A stretch of DNA of 64,000 bases from Paracentrotus lividus. Its lineage: Eukaryota; Echinodermata; Echinoidea; Camarodonta; Echinidae. The notes beneath the pieces are model-generated. The model searched no databases, was not told the origin of the DNA, and saw only the letters and a program-made list of their open reading frames with translations. The position numbers and the translations under genes were made by a program. The stretch is taken from NCBI GenBank assembly GCA_940671915.1, contig CALNVZ010003425.1, positions 40,384,717-40,448,716 on the forward strand, read 5' to 3'. Below, piece by piece: positions 46,301-50,390 of the stretch. Position 1 is the first letter of the stretch, and each line of letters opens with the position of its first letter.

Positions 46301-47124
46301 ACAGTGAGCGCCATCGGATGAGGACCTGCATCAGTAGCAGTAAAGGCCAGTACCAGACCACCCAGCTAGCCACCGTCTGGGCCTGGACGCTACAGTTTAC
46401 CAAAGACGACCAAGCGCTCTTCACTAACCCCCTCTACATCGCCAAGTCGGAGCTCAAGTACAACGACAATGTTTTAGATGAGGAGCCAGACTACAGGCAA
46501 GGGTGCAACGCTGGCATCTACAGAAGCATCCGCAGGTTAAACAATGGCAAGTCGTTCATCGGATCCGACTTCAAAGATATGGACAGTTGGACATTCAACG
46601 GTGGCAAGAGAAGAAAGAACCCCAATGTAAACGGTGCCAATTCGGCAAGTAGCGTCTTTGCAAACTGGGAAGAAGAGATCATCATACCGTTACTCCAGAC
46701 ACCCACGATCAACTTCTGGACTCATTGTTACCAGAGATGGGTGCCTAGCGTGCACACTGTGGGAGGGGGAAGTCCCGCAATCTACCAGCAGCAATGCAGA
46801 ATTGTAGATGAGATACAGCAACTCAGAGAGACCCTGGAGAACCTACGGGTTGCCAAAGAATCCTTGGGCGCCCCTCCCACAAAGCCCAAGCGAAAGAGCA
46901 GGTTATTTTTCACCTCCCAAGAAGACTTGAAACGGAACCACGAGGTGCTCACGTCTGCTTTCCCCTTCTCCATCAGCGACCTTGAGTTCCTAGGTGGGGA
47001 TCGAAGGTCGTTTCTAGCTACGCCCCTTGCAAGGTTTCTAGGAGGACAGAGTTTGTTAGAGCAAGAGGGTTCTCAGATACCAGAGAGTGATGCTGAGTCT
47101 ATGGTAGAGGAACTTGAAATGTGA
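8565..47124 (+). CDS. MTMR10: Myotubularin-related protein 10-like pseudophosphatase (5' incomplete, 8 exons)
   Basis: The joined exons are 8565-8965, 20430-20517, 26142-26230, 28774-28904, 32504-32582, 40944-41014, 45563-45735 and 46162-47124. They give 664 codons plus a stop with all phases consistent. Matches to MTMR10 run in order: the end of the PH-GRAM region (LLFAFFFE), MDWEQQIKRTG, FFVVPDP, FWCWSHRNGS, a helix SIQELQSGYLKLQSMCMP, DEKWYSTLDSTKWLQ, GFQSLIQKEWIVGGHPFLDR, FPSAFEFTDTFLIALWDS and a C-terminal ATPLARFLGG. Family knowledge: myotubularins act on PI3P and PI(3,5)P2, while MTMR10, 11 and 12 lack the catalytic Cys and act as inactive partners or regulators of active members. The active-site loop here reads ESQGRDYS in place of the CSDGWDRT type. 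No FYVE domain or C-terminal PDZ-binding motif is seen. The PH-GRAM N-terminus (about 200 residues in the human protein) is missing. MTMR12 is the main alternative; the C-terminal match favours MTMR10. Confidence 0.92.
12215..12605. mobile_element. MITE with CGTGTTTACAC inverted ends
   Basis: CGTGTTTACACAGTG at the left pairs with CACAGTGTAAACACGG at the right. Inside are repeated TGTCGAAC words (near 12418, 12463, 12513, 12570). No coding potential. This is a non-autonomous DNA transposon of about 390 bp. Confidence 0.7.
13722..15081. mobile_element. Non-autonomous DNA transposon with GTCCCATACGTAAC words
   Basis: The 18-base inverted ends TGGGCAAGTCCAAGATAA (13722-13739 and, inverted, 15064-15081) bound a 1360 bp AT-rich stretch. 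The word GTCCCATACGTAAC occurs in direct orientation near 14666, 14680, 14875 and 15043. Inverted forms GTTACGTATGGGA and GATACGTATGGGAC lie near 14232 and 14251. A looser copy, GTCCCATGCATAAC, is near 14065. No transposase is visible. Flanking AGAT or GAT repeats may be target-site duplications. Confidence 0.7.
15139..15288. mobile_element. Foldback MITE, 150 bp
   Basis: TGGTGGTATCTTACTTCGCG leads into TTTTGAAATTTGT, and ACAAATTTCAAAAC leads back to GTGAAATACCACTA. The arms are about 65 bp with a loop of roughly 12 bp. Confidence 0.75.
15494..15653. mobile_element. Foldback MITE, family 'GTTTCACCAAGTCGTTC', copy 1
   Basis: GTGTTTCATCAAGTCATTC at the left is the inverse of GAACGACTTGGTGAAACAC at the right. 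The interior carries CTAATCGCATGCTTTA and AAGAACTGAT-CCAGTCATTC, also found in copies 2 and 3. Confidence 0.75.
15930..16190. mobile_element. Foldback MITE, same family, copy 2 (interrupted)
   Basis: GTGTTTTACCAAGTCGTTC at the left and AAGAACGACTTGGTG at the right, with the internal GATCAGTTCTTGTGCTAAAT of the family. It is split by an 85 bp TTAA-flanked element at 15955-16039. Confidence 0.75.
15955..16039. mobile_element. TTAA-flanked mini-element nested in a MITE
   Basis: TTAA lies at 15951-15954 and 16040-16043. The ends are CCTGTTGGGGA and TCCTCAACGGG, inverted. It is 85 bp. TTAA target sites and CC/GG ends are the piggyBac signature, so a piggyBac-type source is inferred. A second copy is at 23646-23742. 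Confidence 0.75.
17544..17974. repeat. Inverted array of TTGGTCTAATT words
   Basis: The left half has many direct copies of (T)TGGTCTAATT or TCGTCTAATT spaced about 16-22 bp. The right half has the inverse, AATTAGACCAA or TTAGACGAA, at similar spacing. The switch is near 17770. More than 20 word copies in about 430 bp. No coding potential. Confidence 0.85.
18170..18740. mobile_element. Foldback-ended element, copy 1
   Basis: AATATTGACTGGC at 18601 pairs with GCCAGTCAATATT at 18740, forming a 140 bp foldback. Sequence to its left (GTCTACCTAATTGATTTGG, TACGTCACAATGG, CGTAATATTCATA) also appears, inverted, beside the second foldback at 49734-50013. The whole therefore behaves as one dispersed family. 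Confidence 0.65.
20430..20517 (+). CDS. MTMR10: MTMR10 exon B (FFVVPDP segment)
   Basis: The acceptor sits after a long pyrimidine run (tctctcttcctctttttctgcacacag) and the donor is CCA|gtaagt. The exon is 88 bp, enters in phase 2 and ends at a codon boundary. It codes MPEFFVVPDPCSDYELKK and ASPNFEDGRVP. The VVP signature and the following D-x-x-L helix are conserved across myotubularins (compare LLVVP in MTM1). The mature junction reads LSDS-MPEFFVVP, matching the MTMR10 arrangement in which the same segment follows IKRTGA. Confidence 0.9.
22819..23165. repeat. Two-copy tandem repeat, period about 180 bp
   Basis: Both copies carry GTTGTTTCATT, AAGGTGATG-TTATTG-CATT, AAAGTCTTAG and TTTAAGATTACAGAGG-GTT at equal offsets. 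Confidence 0.8.
23400..24110. repeat. Three-copy tandem repeat, about 200-240 bp units
   Basis: Units share an AATAGGTCAATA or AATGGGGCAATA start, an ACAACC-ATATCCC-TGC word, CTGGACCAAATGCT-ACACATGATT and a CTTT-CCTGCAC word. A TTAA-type mini-element is inserted in the array at 23646-23742. Confidence 0.65.
23646..23742. mobile_element. TTAA-type mini-element, second copy
   Basis: TTAA at 23642-23645, then GTGTTGGAGACGAGCTGATT, GCCCGAATATATTC and GTCCTCAATGGG, followed by TTGA (a mutated TTAA). It matches the 85 bp element at 15955 with a short internal duplication of a CCCATAGACC word. Confidence 0.7.
25458..25600. repeat. Two-copy tandem repeat, period about 77 bp
   Basis: TCAGACCTGAACATGG through GAGGCTCCATTGGTACCGAC is followed by TCAAGTCTGAACAGGG through GAGGCCCCGTTGATCGCGAC. 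Confidence 0.65.
26142..26230 (+). CDS. MTMR10: MTMR10 exon C (WCWSHRNGS segment)
   Basis: The acceptor is ttttcttcacccag and the donor is AAATG|gtaagg. The exon is 89 bp, entering in phase 0 and ending in phase 2. It codes FWCWSHRNGSMLMRMTAP followed by an acidic stretch CESIIDNESEK and the split Trp codon. Active myotubularins have LSWIHPENKTVI-type sequence here; WCWSH with NGS is typical of the MTMR10/12 branch. A foldback MITE (26265-26428) begins only 34 bp after the donor. Confidence 0.92.
26265..26428. mobile_element. Foldback MITE with GGGGGGCGTTTCATGAAAGG ends, copy 1
   Basis: The left end GGGGGCGTTTCATGAAAGGA, with CTTGTCGGACAA beyond it, pairs loosely with the right end GCTGATGAAATGCTCTCC. 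A better-preserved copy is at 41117-41255. Confidence 0.65.
26468..26640. mobile_element. Foldback MITE, family 'GTTTCACCAAGTCGTTC', copy 3
   Basis: GGTGATTCACCAAGTCG at the left, GATCAGTTCTTGTGCTAAAT inside and TGACTTGGTTAAACATCCC at the right. It shares these with copies at 15494 and 15930. Confidence 0.7.
28467..28772 (+). promoter_or_regulatory. Very long pyrimidine-rich tract before exon D
   Basis: About 300 bases consist almost wholly of C and T, in CCCTTTCTCTC-type runs, ending at the exon D acceptor. It looks like an expanded polypyrimidine tract. It can read as spurious Ser/Phe/Pro/Leu open frames, which are not genes. Confidence 0.6.
28774..28904 (+). CDS. MTMR10: MTMR10 exon D (parent of the tandem exon copies)
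   Basis: The acceptor tccaatctccag ends a pyrimidine-rich tract about 300 bp long. The donor is CCAG|gtaagg. The exon is 131 bp, entering in phase 2 (completing Trp) and ending in phase 1. It codes FLESVIHVHPSKVHPDII, then DLSKECP and SIQELQSGYLKLQSMCMP. The second half matches the human helix that starts LPNIQEV and ends KQLC. An internal gcatccag in this exon lines up with the splice acceptors of the downstream copies, which explains why only the 3' half of the exon is repeated. Confidence 0.92.
28990..29065 (+). pseudogene. Exon D copy 1, frameshifted
   Basis: This region is closely similar to the 3' half of exon D: atccag|ACATCATAGACTTGAGCAAG at the start and TCTATGTGCATGCCAG|gtaagg at the end. 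Relative to the parent, about 8 bases are missing after AGTATA. The segment is therefore 76 bp, and from there the frame shifts to KEWLPQTPVYVHA. If spliced in, it would leave phase 2 and break the downstream frame. This is the only one of the four full-length copies that has clearly lost its coding symmetry. Confidence 0.75.
29114..29561 (+). pseudogene. C-terminal fragment of a retroelement-type protein
   Basis: The open frame ends at a TAA at 29559-29561 and codes about 148 residues from the insertion point. Visible segments are LFADLPGMRVNGGTIPPNII, EKPDLVLCFPEASLVKVVL, VELTVPFEPNI, RKEDRYAQL and CFEVGSRGVITKEN. The PD-x(n)-E-L-T-V-P-F spacing followed by a helix resembles a domain I recall at the C-terminus of reverse-transcriptase-bearing proteins in cnidarians, amphioxus and echinoderms. 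It may be a PD-(D/E)XK-like fold, which is inference. No reverse transcriptase motifs are present, so the fragment cannot be autonomous. It lies in an intron of the MTMR10-like gene on the same strand. Confidence 0.6.
29114..30488 (+). mobile_element. 5'-truncated retroelement insertion (C-terminal ORF plus 3' end)
   Basis: The block interrupts one exon-duplication unit: the unit sequence breaks off near 29114 and resumes near 30488 with GTCTTGGTGGTATG. It starts inside an open frame, has about 900 bp of AT-rich non-coding sequence with a CT microsatellite, and ends after AATAAA signals (about 30424 and 30466) followed by a short A run. This layout fits target-primed insertion of a truncated non-LTR-type element. 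The exact ends and target-site duplication are not certain. Confidence 0.65.
30526..30609 (+). CDS. Candidate cassette exon: exon D copy 2 (84 bp, open)
   Basis: An acceptor-like ttctctcag precedes ATAGCATTGACCTGAGCATG, and CCAG|gtaaag closes the segment. The length is 84 bp with phase 1 at both ends. After exon D it would read D-SIDLSMKCP-SIQDLQSGYLKLQSMCMP and rejoin exon E (32504) in frame. It differs from the parent mostly at synonymous or conservative positions. Whether it is spliced is unknown; the open frame, length and borders are directly visible. Confidence 0.45.
30699..30782 (+). CDS. Candidate cassette exon: exon D copy 3 (84 bp, open, diverged)
   Basis: An acceptor-like gttctctccag precedes CTACCATTGACTTGAGCAAA; the 3' end is CATGTAG|gtaag. 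Exactly 84 bp, phase 1 at both ends. It codes A-TIDLSKEG-LSIQQLQSGYSKSMYMLHV. A 6-base loss near the centre is offset by a 6-base gain at the 3' end, so the length is kept. The helix sequence is weaker than in copies 2 and 4, and this copy may be decaying despite its intact frame. Confidence 0.35.
30881..30964 (+). CDS. Candidate cassette exon: exon D copy 4 (84 bp, open)
   Basis: This copy has the best acceptor of the series (gggttttctttag) followed by ATACCATTGACCTGAGCATG, and the donor is CCAG|gtaaag. It is 84 bp, phase 1-1, coding D-TIDLSMKGP-SIQDLQSKYLKLQLMCMP. It would add 28 residues between exon D and exon E without changing frame. Splicing is not shown by the sequence alone. Confidence 0.45.
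31096..32503 (+). other. Remainder of the intron before exon E
   Basis: After the exon-copy array: AT-rich sequence with a short G run near 31856. I see no gene or well-bounded element. Confidence 0.7.
32504..32582 (+). CDS. MTMR10: MTMR10 exon E (DEKWYSTLDSTKWL segment)
   Basis: The acceptor is tctcttttttag and the donor is ATAGG|gtaag. The exon is 79 bp, phase 1 in and phase 2 out. It codes E-NLKDFWTTDEKW-YSTLDSTKWLQTI. This is the conserved W-x3-L-E/D-S-T-x-W-L-x-x-I segment of myotubularins. Acceptor use at the first AG (32502-32503) keeps the family frame; an AG two bases later would not. Confidence 0.93.
32640..32692. repeat. Poly-C tracts
   Basis: Two runs of 12 to 14 C separated by AAACCCA, preceded by GGGACAATTATATT. 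A similar GGACAATTACCACC plus C and A runs occurs at 40578-40618, so both may be ends of one repeat family. Confidence 0.6.
32819..34003. repeat. Tandem repeat, three copies of about 260-475 bp
   Basis: Copies begin near 32819, 33294 and 33743 (the last lacking its 5' part). All carry ACTACAAAGTG, CTTTATCT-GACAACTGG, GAACTTTCAAATT and GATTCCGGTAATTCTT. Copies 1 and 2 share ATATGATATATGATTAACCT. Confidence 0.9.
34974..36509. mobile_element. GC-rich-ended DNA element, CACGTACGTGCAC inverted ends
   Basis: CACGTACGTGCAC at 34974-34986 and its inverse at 36497-36509 bound 1536 bp. TAAG occurs immediately outside both ends, fitting a 4-base target-site duplication. The 100 bases next to each end are CpG-rich and loosely inverted (CGCCATAGGCTAACGTCAG with GTAACACATTAAGTTGGCG). 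The middle is AT-rich apart from a GC block at 35740-35840. No transposase is visible. Confidence 0.65.
37297..37360. repeat. Poly-A tract
   Basis: About 40 consecutive A followed by A-rich GAAG and GGA interruptions. It is a homopolymer; no retroelement body is recognisable upstream. Confidence 0.9.
38058..38211. mobile_element. Foldback MITE, GCCCGTATTACGCGGTTTAG ends
   Basis: GCCCGTATTACGCGGTTTAG is the approximate inverse of CAGTTTAGAATACAGGCC. TTTAATCAGACAATATGATC pairs with AATGTCCGATTAAA. It is 154 bp. Confidence 0.65.
38567..38809. mobile_element. TTAA-flanked element with CCCTTTAGCACC ends (243 bp)
   Basis: TTAA lies at 38563-38566 and 38810-38813. The 12-base ends CCCTTTAGCACC and GGTGCTAAAGGG are perfectly inverted. 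Target and terminal bases fit a piggyBac-type MITE. No coding sequence is needed for such elements. Confidence 0.85.
39087..39486. mobile_element. TA-flanked MITE with CTGTAAAAGTGGTTTC-type ends (400 bp)
   Basis: TA|CTGTATAAGTCGTTTTTTTC at the left is inverted by GAAACCACTTTTACAG|TA at the right. CpG-rich GCGCGA, TTCGCGAAATTCGTG and CCCCGCGAAAG words lie inside the right end. This end type is common in marine invertebrate genomes. Confidence 0.75.
39650..39677. repeat. ATT microsatellite
   Basis: About nine TAT/ATT triplets in a row. Confidence 0.9.
40944..41014 (+). CDS. MTMR10: MTMR10 exon F (helix before the active-site loop)
   Basis: The acceptor is ggtctattctgcag and the donor is AAAG|gtaaaa. 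The exon is 71 bp, phase 2 in and phase 1 out. It codes G-TCLSLAKEAADKIYLAEKTV-IIK. The last strand (VIIK) aligns with the strand leading into the catalytic loop of active myotubularins (SVLVHC). The next codon, where the catalytic Cys would be, is split by the intron and reads Glu. Confidence 0.9.
41117..41255. mobile_element. Foldback MITE with GGGGGGCGTTTCATGAAAGG ends, copy 2
   Basis: The left end GGGGGGCGTTTCATGAAAGG is inverted by CCTTTGATGAAATGCCCCCC. CTTGTCGGACG-TTTTATCC pairs with GGATAAAACATCTGACAAG. It is 139 bp. Confidence 0.85.
41440..43800. repeat. AT-rich tandem array with about 360 bp units
   Basis: Recurring blocks: GCATGTTGATTATAT-ATTTACTAAAGGTGGT near 42700, 43060 and 43420; AGGTGCCTTTTTGAAAAAG near 42780, 43151 and 43497; ATCAAGTCTTT-GAG-ATATTTATTTG near 42841, 43209 and 43536; and GAAGGGTAGCAC near 43013, 43376 and 43717. 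A partial leading unit at 41440-41780 matches 42483-42720. The array is split by the element at 41784-42483. Confidence 0.85.
41784..42483. mobile_element. TTAA-flanked 700 bp element inserted in the tandem array
   Basis: TTAA lies at 41780-41783 and 42484-42487. CCCTATTCAGAC at the left end is the exact inverse of GTCTGAATAGGG at the right. The right subterminal 170 bp are CpG-rich. No transposase is visible. A piggyBac-type source is inferred from TTAA and CCC ends. Confidence 0.85.
45563..45735 (+). CDS. MTMR10: MTMR10 exon G (dead active-site loop and following helices)
   Basis: The acceptor is cccatcatgtacag and the donor is GAG|gtacag, a weaker donor than the others. The exon is 173 bp, phase 1 in and ending at a codon boundary. 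It codes ESQGRDYSCVVASLAQIMLD, then SHYRSQLGFQSLIQKEW and IVGGHPFLDRCGH. This covers the P-loop region, where the Cys and Arg of CSDGWDR are replaced by Glu and Tyr, followed by the well-conserved SLAQIMLD and GFQSLIQKEW helices. The substitution pattern is typical of the MTMR10/11/12 pseudophosphatases. Confidence 0.95.
45736..46161 (+). other. Intron between exons G and the terminal exon (426 bp)
   Basis: Bounded by gtacag and gttgatag. The shortest intron of the gene; no repeat element is evident. Confidence 0.85.
46162..47124 (+). CDS. MTMR10: MTMR10 terminal coding exon
   Basis: The acceptor is gttgttgatag and the stop is TGA at 47122-47124. This is 963 bp of coding sequence in one exon, 320 residues. 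It starts APVFLLFLDCVHQLIEQFP, then SAFEFTDTFLIALWDSMHS and FGTFLFNSERHR, the hallmark end of the myotubularin phosphatase-like domain. ATVWAWTLQF, LFTNPLYI and NFWTHCYQRWVP match the MTMR10 C-terminal part. A short heptad-like helix (QQQCRIVDEIQQLRETLENL) and a basic patch (KPKRKSR) follow. SAFPFSISDL and ATPLARFLGG near the end match the C-terminal tail particular to MTMR10. The very end is acidic. GC content rises sharply against the flanks. Confidence 0.97.
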   Translation, partial: APVFLLFLDCVHQLIEQFPSAFEFTDTFLIALWDSMHSGIFGTFLFNSERHRMRTCISSSKGQYQTTQLATVWAWTLQFTKDDQALFTNPLYIAKSELKYNDNVLDEEPDYRQGCNAGIYRSIRRLNNGKSFIGSDFKDMDSWTFNGGKRRKNPNVNGANSASSVFANWEEEIIIPLLQTPTINFWTHCYQRWVPSVHTVGGGSPAIYQQQCRIVDEIQQLRETLENLRVAKESLGAPPTKPKRKSRLFFTSQEDLKRNHEVLTSAFPFSISDLEFLGGDRRSFLATPLARFLGGQSLLEQEGSQIPESDAESMVEELEM

Positions 47125-47640
47125 TCTCTTCAGCAGCAAGAATCAACCTTAACAATGGTCAGTGTCTGCTATCAGAACACTCTAGTATTGCCTCAAAGAC
47201 AAGGATGATTTTGGCATCAAAACAATCGTGTATCTCTGTGAAACTTCAACTTGCCAAACCAAGTTTTCTCTGGGAATCGTTGGGATTTTTTCCTCTGTAT
47301 TTTCTTGTTGTCTTACGCACGTAGAATCCATAGAATAAAGATCATCTTCTTCGTTAAGATTTCATCCTCAGTGATTTTCAATCAGATCTTCCACGACAGG
47401 TCAATAAGAGCAAAAGTAAAAAATCATAGAGGCTTAGAAATATATATGTGATGATAATATGATAATATATATATATGCATTGAGATATATCCAGAGCTGT
47501 CAACCTTGTACAACCATTAAAAAAAAGAAAAAAAAAAATGAGAAAAATAGGACTATAATGGCAAAAATCAGTCAACTTTAAACATATGATTTATCATGTG
47601 TGACTTTGAAATTTTTCCATAAAATAAAACCAGTCATTAT
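47125..47640 (+). other. Probable 3' UTR of the MTMR10-like gene
   Basis: Non-coding sequence after the stop. Two AATAAA signals are visible, at 47334-47339 and 47623-47628. Either would give a 3' UTR of roughly 0.23 or 0.52 kb. Cleavage sites cannot be fixed from sequence. Confidence 0.5.
47334..47339 (+). promoter_or_regulatory. Polyadenylation signal AATAAA (proximal)
   Basis: AATAAA about 210 bp after the MTMR10 stop, followed by T-rich sequence. It is the first canonical signal downstream of the coding region. Confidence 0.5.
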
Positions 47641-48766
47641 GAATATTTGTACTTTGTAAATTTGGATATTGTAAAGCAATTATTTTTATACGCACATATA
47701 GTTGTTACAGCAAATCAAAGCGGTCACATCACATTACAGAAACGCATATGAAATACTATAAAAAAAGTATTCAATGAAATAATTCGGTGGAAAAAAGTAA
47801 ACAATCTTGAAGAAAATAATGGTTGGCAGCTCTGTATTTCAATAATCATCTAGCTGCTAGGTGAGACTTGATAAGATATATGTAAATATACTGTATATCA
47901 TTTTTATAGGAGTGCAATAACAAAGGAAATTTTGGTATGCATTAATGTTTGATTGGGGTTATTATCAGGATATGTTTTTATATTTCTCCTTGTATATCAA
48001 ACTACTTAATTTGCTAATTTTTTCTCTGAAATGAAAAGGTAAATTGTATGATTAAATGTACAGTATGATATTTTTATACACTAGTATGCATATAATCCTC
48101 ATCACTTAGTACTGTATAATGATTGAGAATAACTTACATGTAAAAAGAAAATCACATTCTTATTTATTTTGTCGATTTTTTTGTGTGTTTATACTTCAAG
48201 AGTTCTTTAATATCACAGATGACACCAGAATCATTCATTAAAATTTCCCCTTCTAAACACTATACACTACCAGAACCTTCTAGCAATCATAAATATTGTA
48301 AGTATATTTTTTTGTTGACTTTTGTTCAAAGCCAATATTTTATGTAAATGTATGTATAGTGAAGGAAAATAATGTCACGATCAACAAACTTACACTAGCT
48401 GTTCAATTCAAGGAAAAACATATTACATCAAATGGTGTGAATTTCTTTTTAAGTGTATGTAAACTCGATGGCTTGCGCTGTTATCTAAATTCCCGAGTGC
48501 TGTATCATTAGAGAAGTGAGGAAAGAGATCTGTCTTTATATAATTCTTAATGCGACTTTCAATGGGAAGCTAGATTGCACTGGATGAATTGTATTATTGC
48601 ATTAAATAATGATGGCACTGTCATGAAAAGCACACGATGTCTCTAAGAATCATCCCTTATCAAAAAGCACATTATAATGAAAAATGGTCAAATCATACGC
48701 ACACAAAAATGATGATGAATAAAAAATCGGAAAGGGTTTCTTAAGTTATATGTAATTAAAGCAGTA

Positions 48767-49110
48767 GTATTGGAATACCTTATTGCTCACAGGCACCTAG
48801 TAAACCAGAACAAATCATCTGAATTACTCAAATATTTATTCAAAATCAGTGTAATACTCAGCATTTGGTAAATAATTTAAACATTAGTATTGGAATGCCC
48901 CATCGATCACAGGCACCCCCAAGTAAACCAGAACAATCGTCTAGATTACTCAAATATTTATTCAAAATCAGTGTAATACTCAGCATTTGTTAAATAATTA
49001 ATGGAATACCCCATTGCTCACAGGCACCTCCAGATAAACCAGAACAAAATCATCTAGATTACTCAAATATTTATTCAAAGTCAGTTTAATACCCAGCATT
49101 TGCTAAATAT
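48767..49110. repeat. Three-copy tandem repeat, about 117 bp units
   Basis: Units share TTGGAAT-CC-AT-G-TCACAGGCACC, AAACCAGAACAA, ATTACTCAAATATTTATTCA and CAGCATTTG-TAAATA. High identity between copies. Confidence 0.92.
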
Positions 49111-49733
49111 ACAGTATTATACATAGACTATTTATAATGTTTTTATTAAATAGTGGGTACATATTAAGGCATTCATTTATGAACAAGGTACTGGTTGTAA
49201 ATGATAGGCCTAAAGTATTGGAATTATGAAGATGATAAAGACATCATTAATGAGGTTAAAATGGTGATTGTGACCAAAAGAAATTATTATACCCAGAAAA
49301 AACAGCTTGAATAAATTGTTAATATATTCACTCAAGATGATAAATTCCATTAACATCACATTAGGAAAAGAGGTGGTTTCACATTTTGAAATATTCAATA
49401 TTTAAAGTCCACTAAAGTTATCCCAAGTTTCTGGCTTTGTTTATATAGAGTTCATTCAACACTTATCTCTAAGTATTACTACGCAAATAAGAATCTTAAT
49501 GTCCAGTGATAAGAGTTAGCGTGTAATGATGGAATTACCGGTAAAACACATGCTGTGTTCTTTCAAAGTTCAAAGATAATTTACTCAAAGTTCAAGTTCT
49601 TTGAATTGAACTGAAAAGGACTCTGTATTGTTATGCTTTGGTAGGATGCCATAAAATTGTCATGAAATCACATCACAACCAAAATCTTAAAGATTGAATT
49701 CATAATTTCAAAATAATTTCACAATAATTATAT

Positions 49734-50013
49734 AATATTGACTGGCCTTGAGGGAGATACAACATATATTTCCCAAACAAGTCTCATATTGCCATGAGTC
49801 AAAGACGAGGTCAATATGGGTCTCCCTACCAGACAAAATATGAATATTATGGACCGTTATTTTAGTACAGAGGCGCAATAGGAAATTATCAAATTTCGTG
49901 GAGAAGGGGTGTGGCCCCTTGTCATACAAGGGGCCATTGTGACGTATTTCGTATTGGCAGAATCAATTAGGCAGACAAAATACGCGTTTATTTTTTGTCT
50001 CCAAAATGCCTCC
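49734..50013. mobile_element. Foldback-ended element, copy 2 (inverted relative to 18170-18740)
   Basis: AATATTGACTGGCCTTGAGG with GAGATAC matches the end of the first copy. GACGAGGTCAATATGGG, TGAATATTATGGACCG, CGCAATAGGAAAT and ATTAGGCAGACAAAATACGC also correspond, in inverse order. Confidence 0.6.
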
Positions 50014-50153
50014 TTCAGGTAATAATTTATTTTATTCAATAGGACATTGAAGCCCCAAGTATTTAAACACAAAAGGATGGATACACAATAGTATTGTTTA
50101 AATAAATATAAAATGAGTAGAATAAAGACTGGGTTTGTTTGAAAGATGTCTTT

Positions 50154-50181
50154 CAACTCTCTCTCTCTCTCTCTCTCTCTC
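50154..50181. repeat. CT microsatellite
   Basis: About 14 CT dinucleotides. Confidence 0.95.
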
Positions 50182-50365
50182 AAGTCTTCTGGACTTTTTA
50201 GCATTCAATGTTCATATAATTCAATGCAAATTGTTTAAATCTGTATATTTTGCCTATATGTATGTAAAATGTGAATATCCTTTGTATCGTTCATGACAGT
50301 AGAATATGATGTGCCTTTTACTGTGCTGTATTTAAAAAGCATGACTACTTGCATACAGAAACTAT

Positions 50366-50390
50366 NNNNNNNNNNNNNNNNNNNNNNNNN
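50366..50390. other. Assembly gap (25 N)
   Basis: Exactly 25 Ns, which looks like a placeholder size rather than a measured gap. It directly abuts the left arm of the large palindrome. Confidence 0.95.

Larger units (their letters stand above)
47641..50365. other. Downstream intergenic DNA, no gene seen
   Basis: AT-rich. It holds a tandem repeat (48767-49110), a foldback family copy (49734-50013) and a CT microsatellite. No exon-like sequence was recognised on either strand. Confidence 0.7.

Noticed and set aside
46104-46973. Minus-strand open frames opposite the terminal MTMR10 exon
   Set aside because: They are shadows of the strongly conserved plus-strand exon and match no family.
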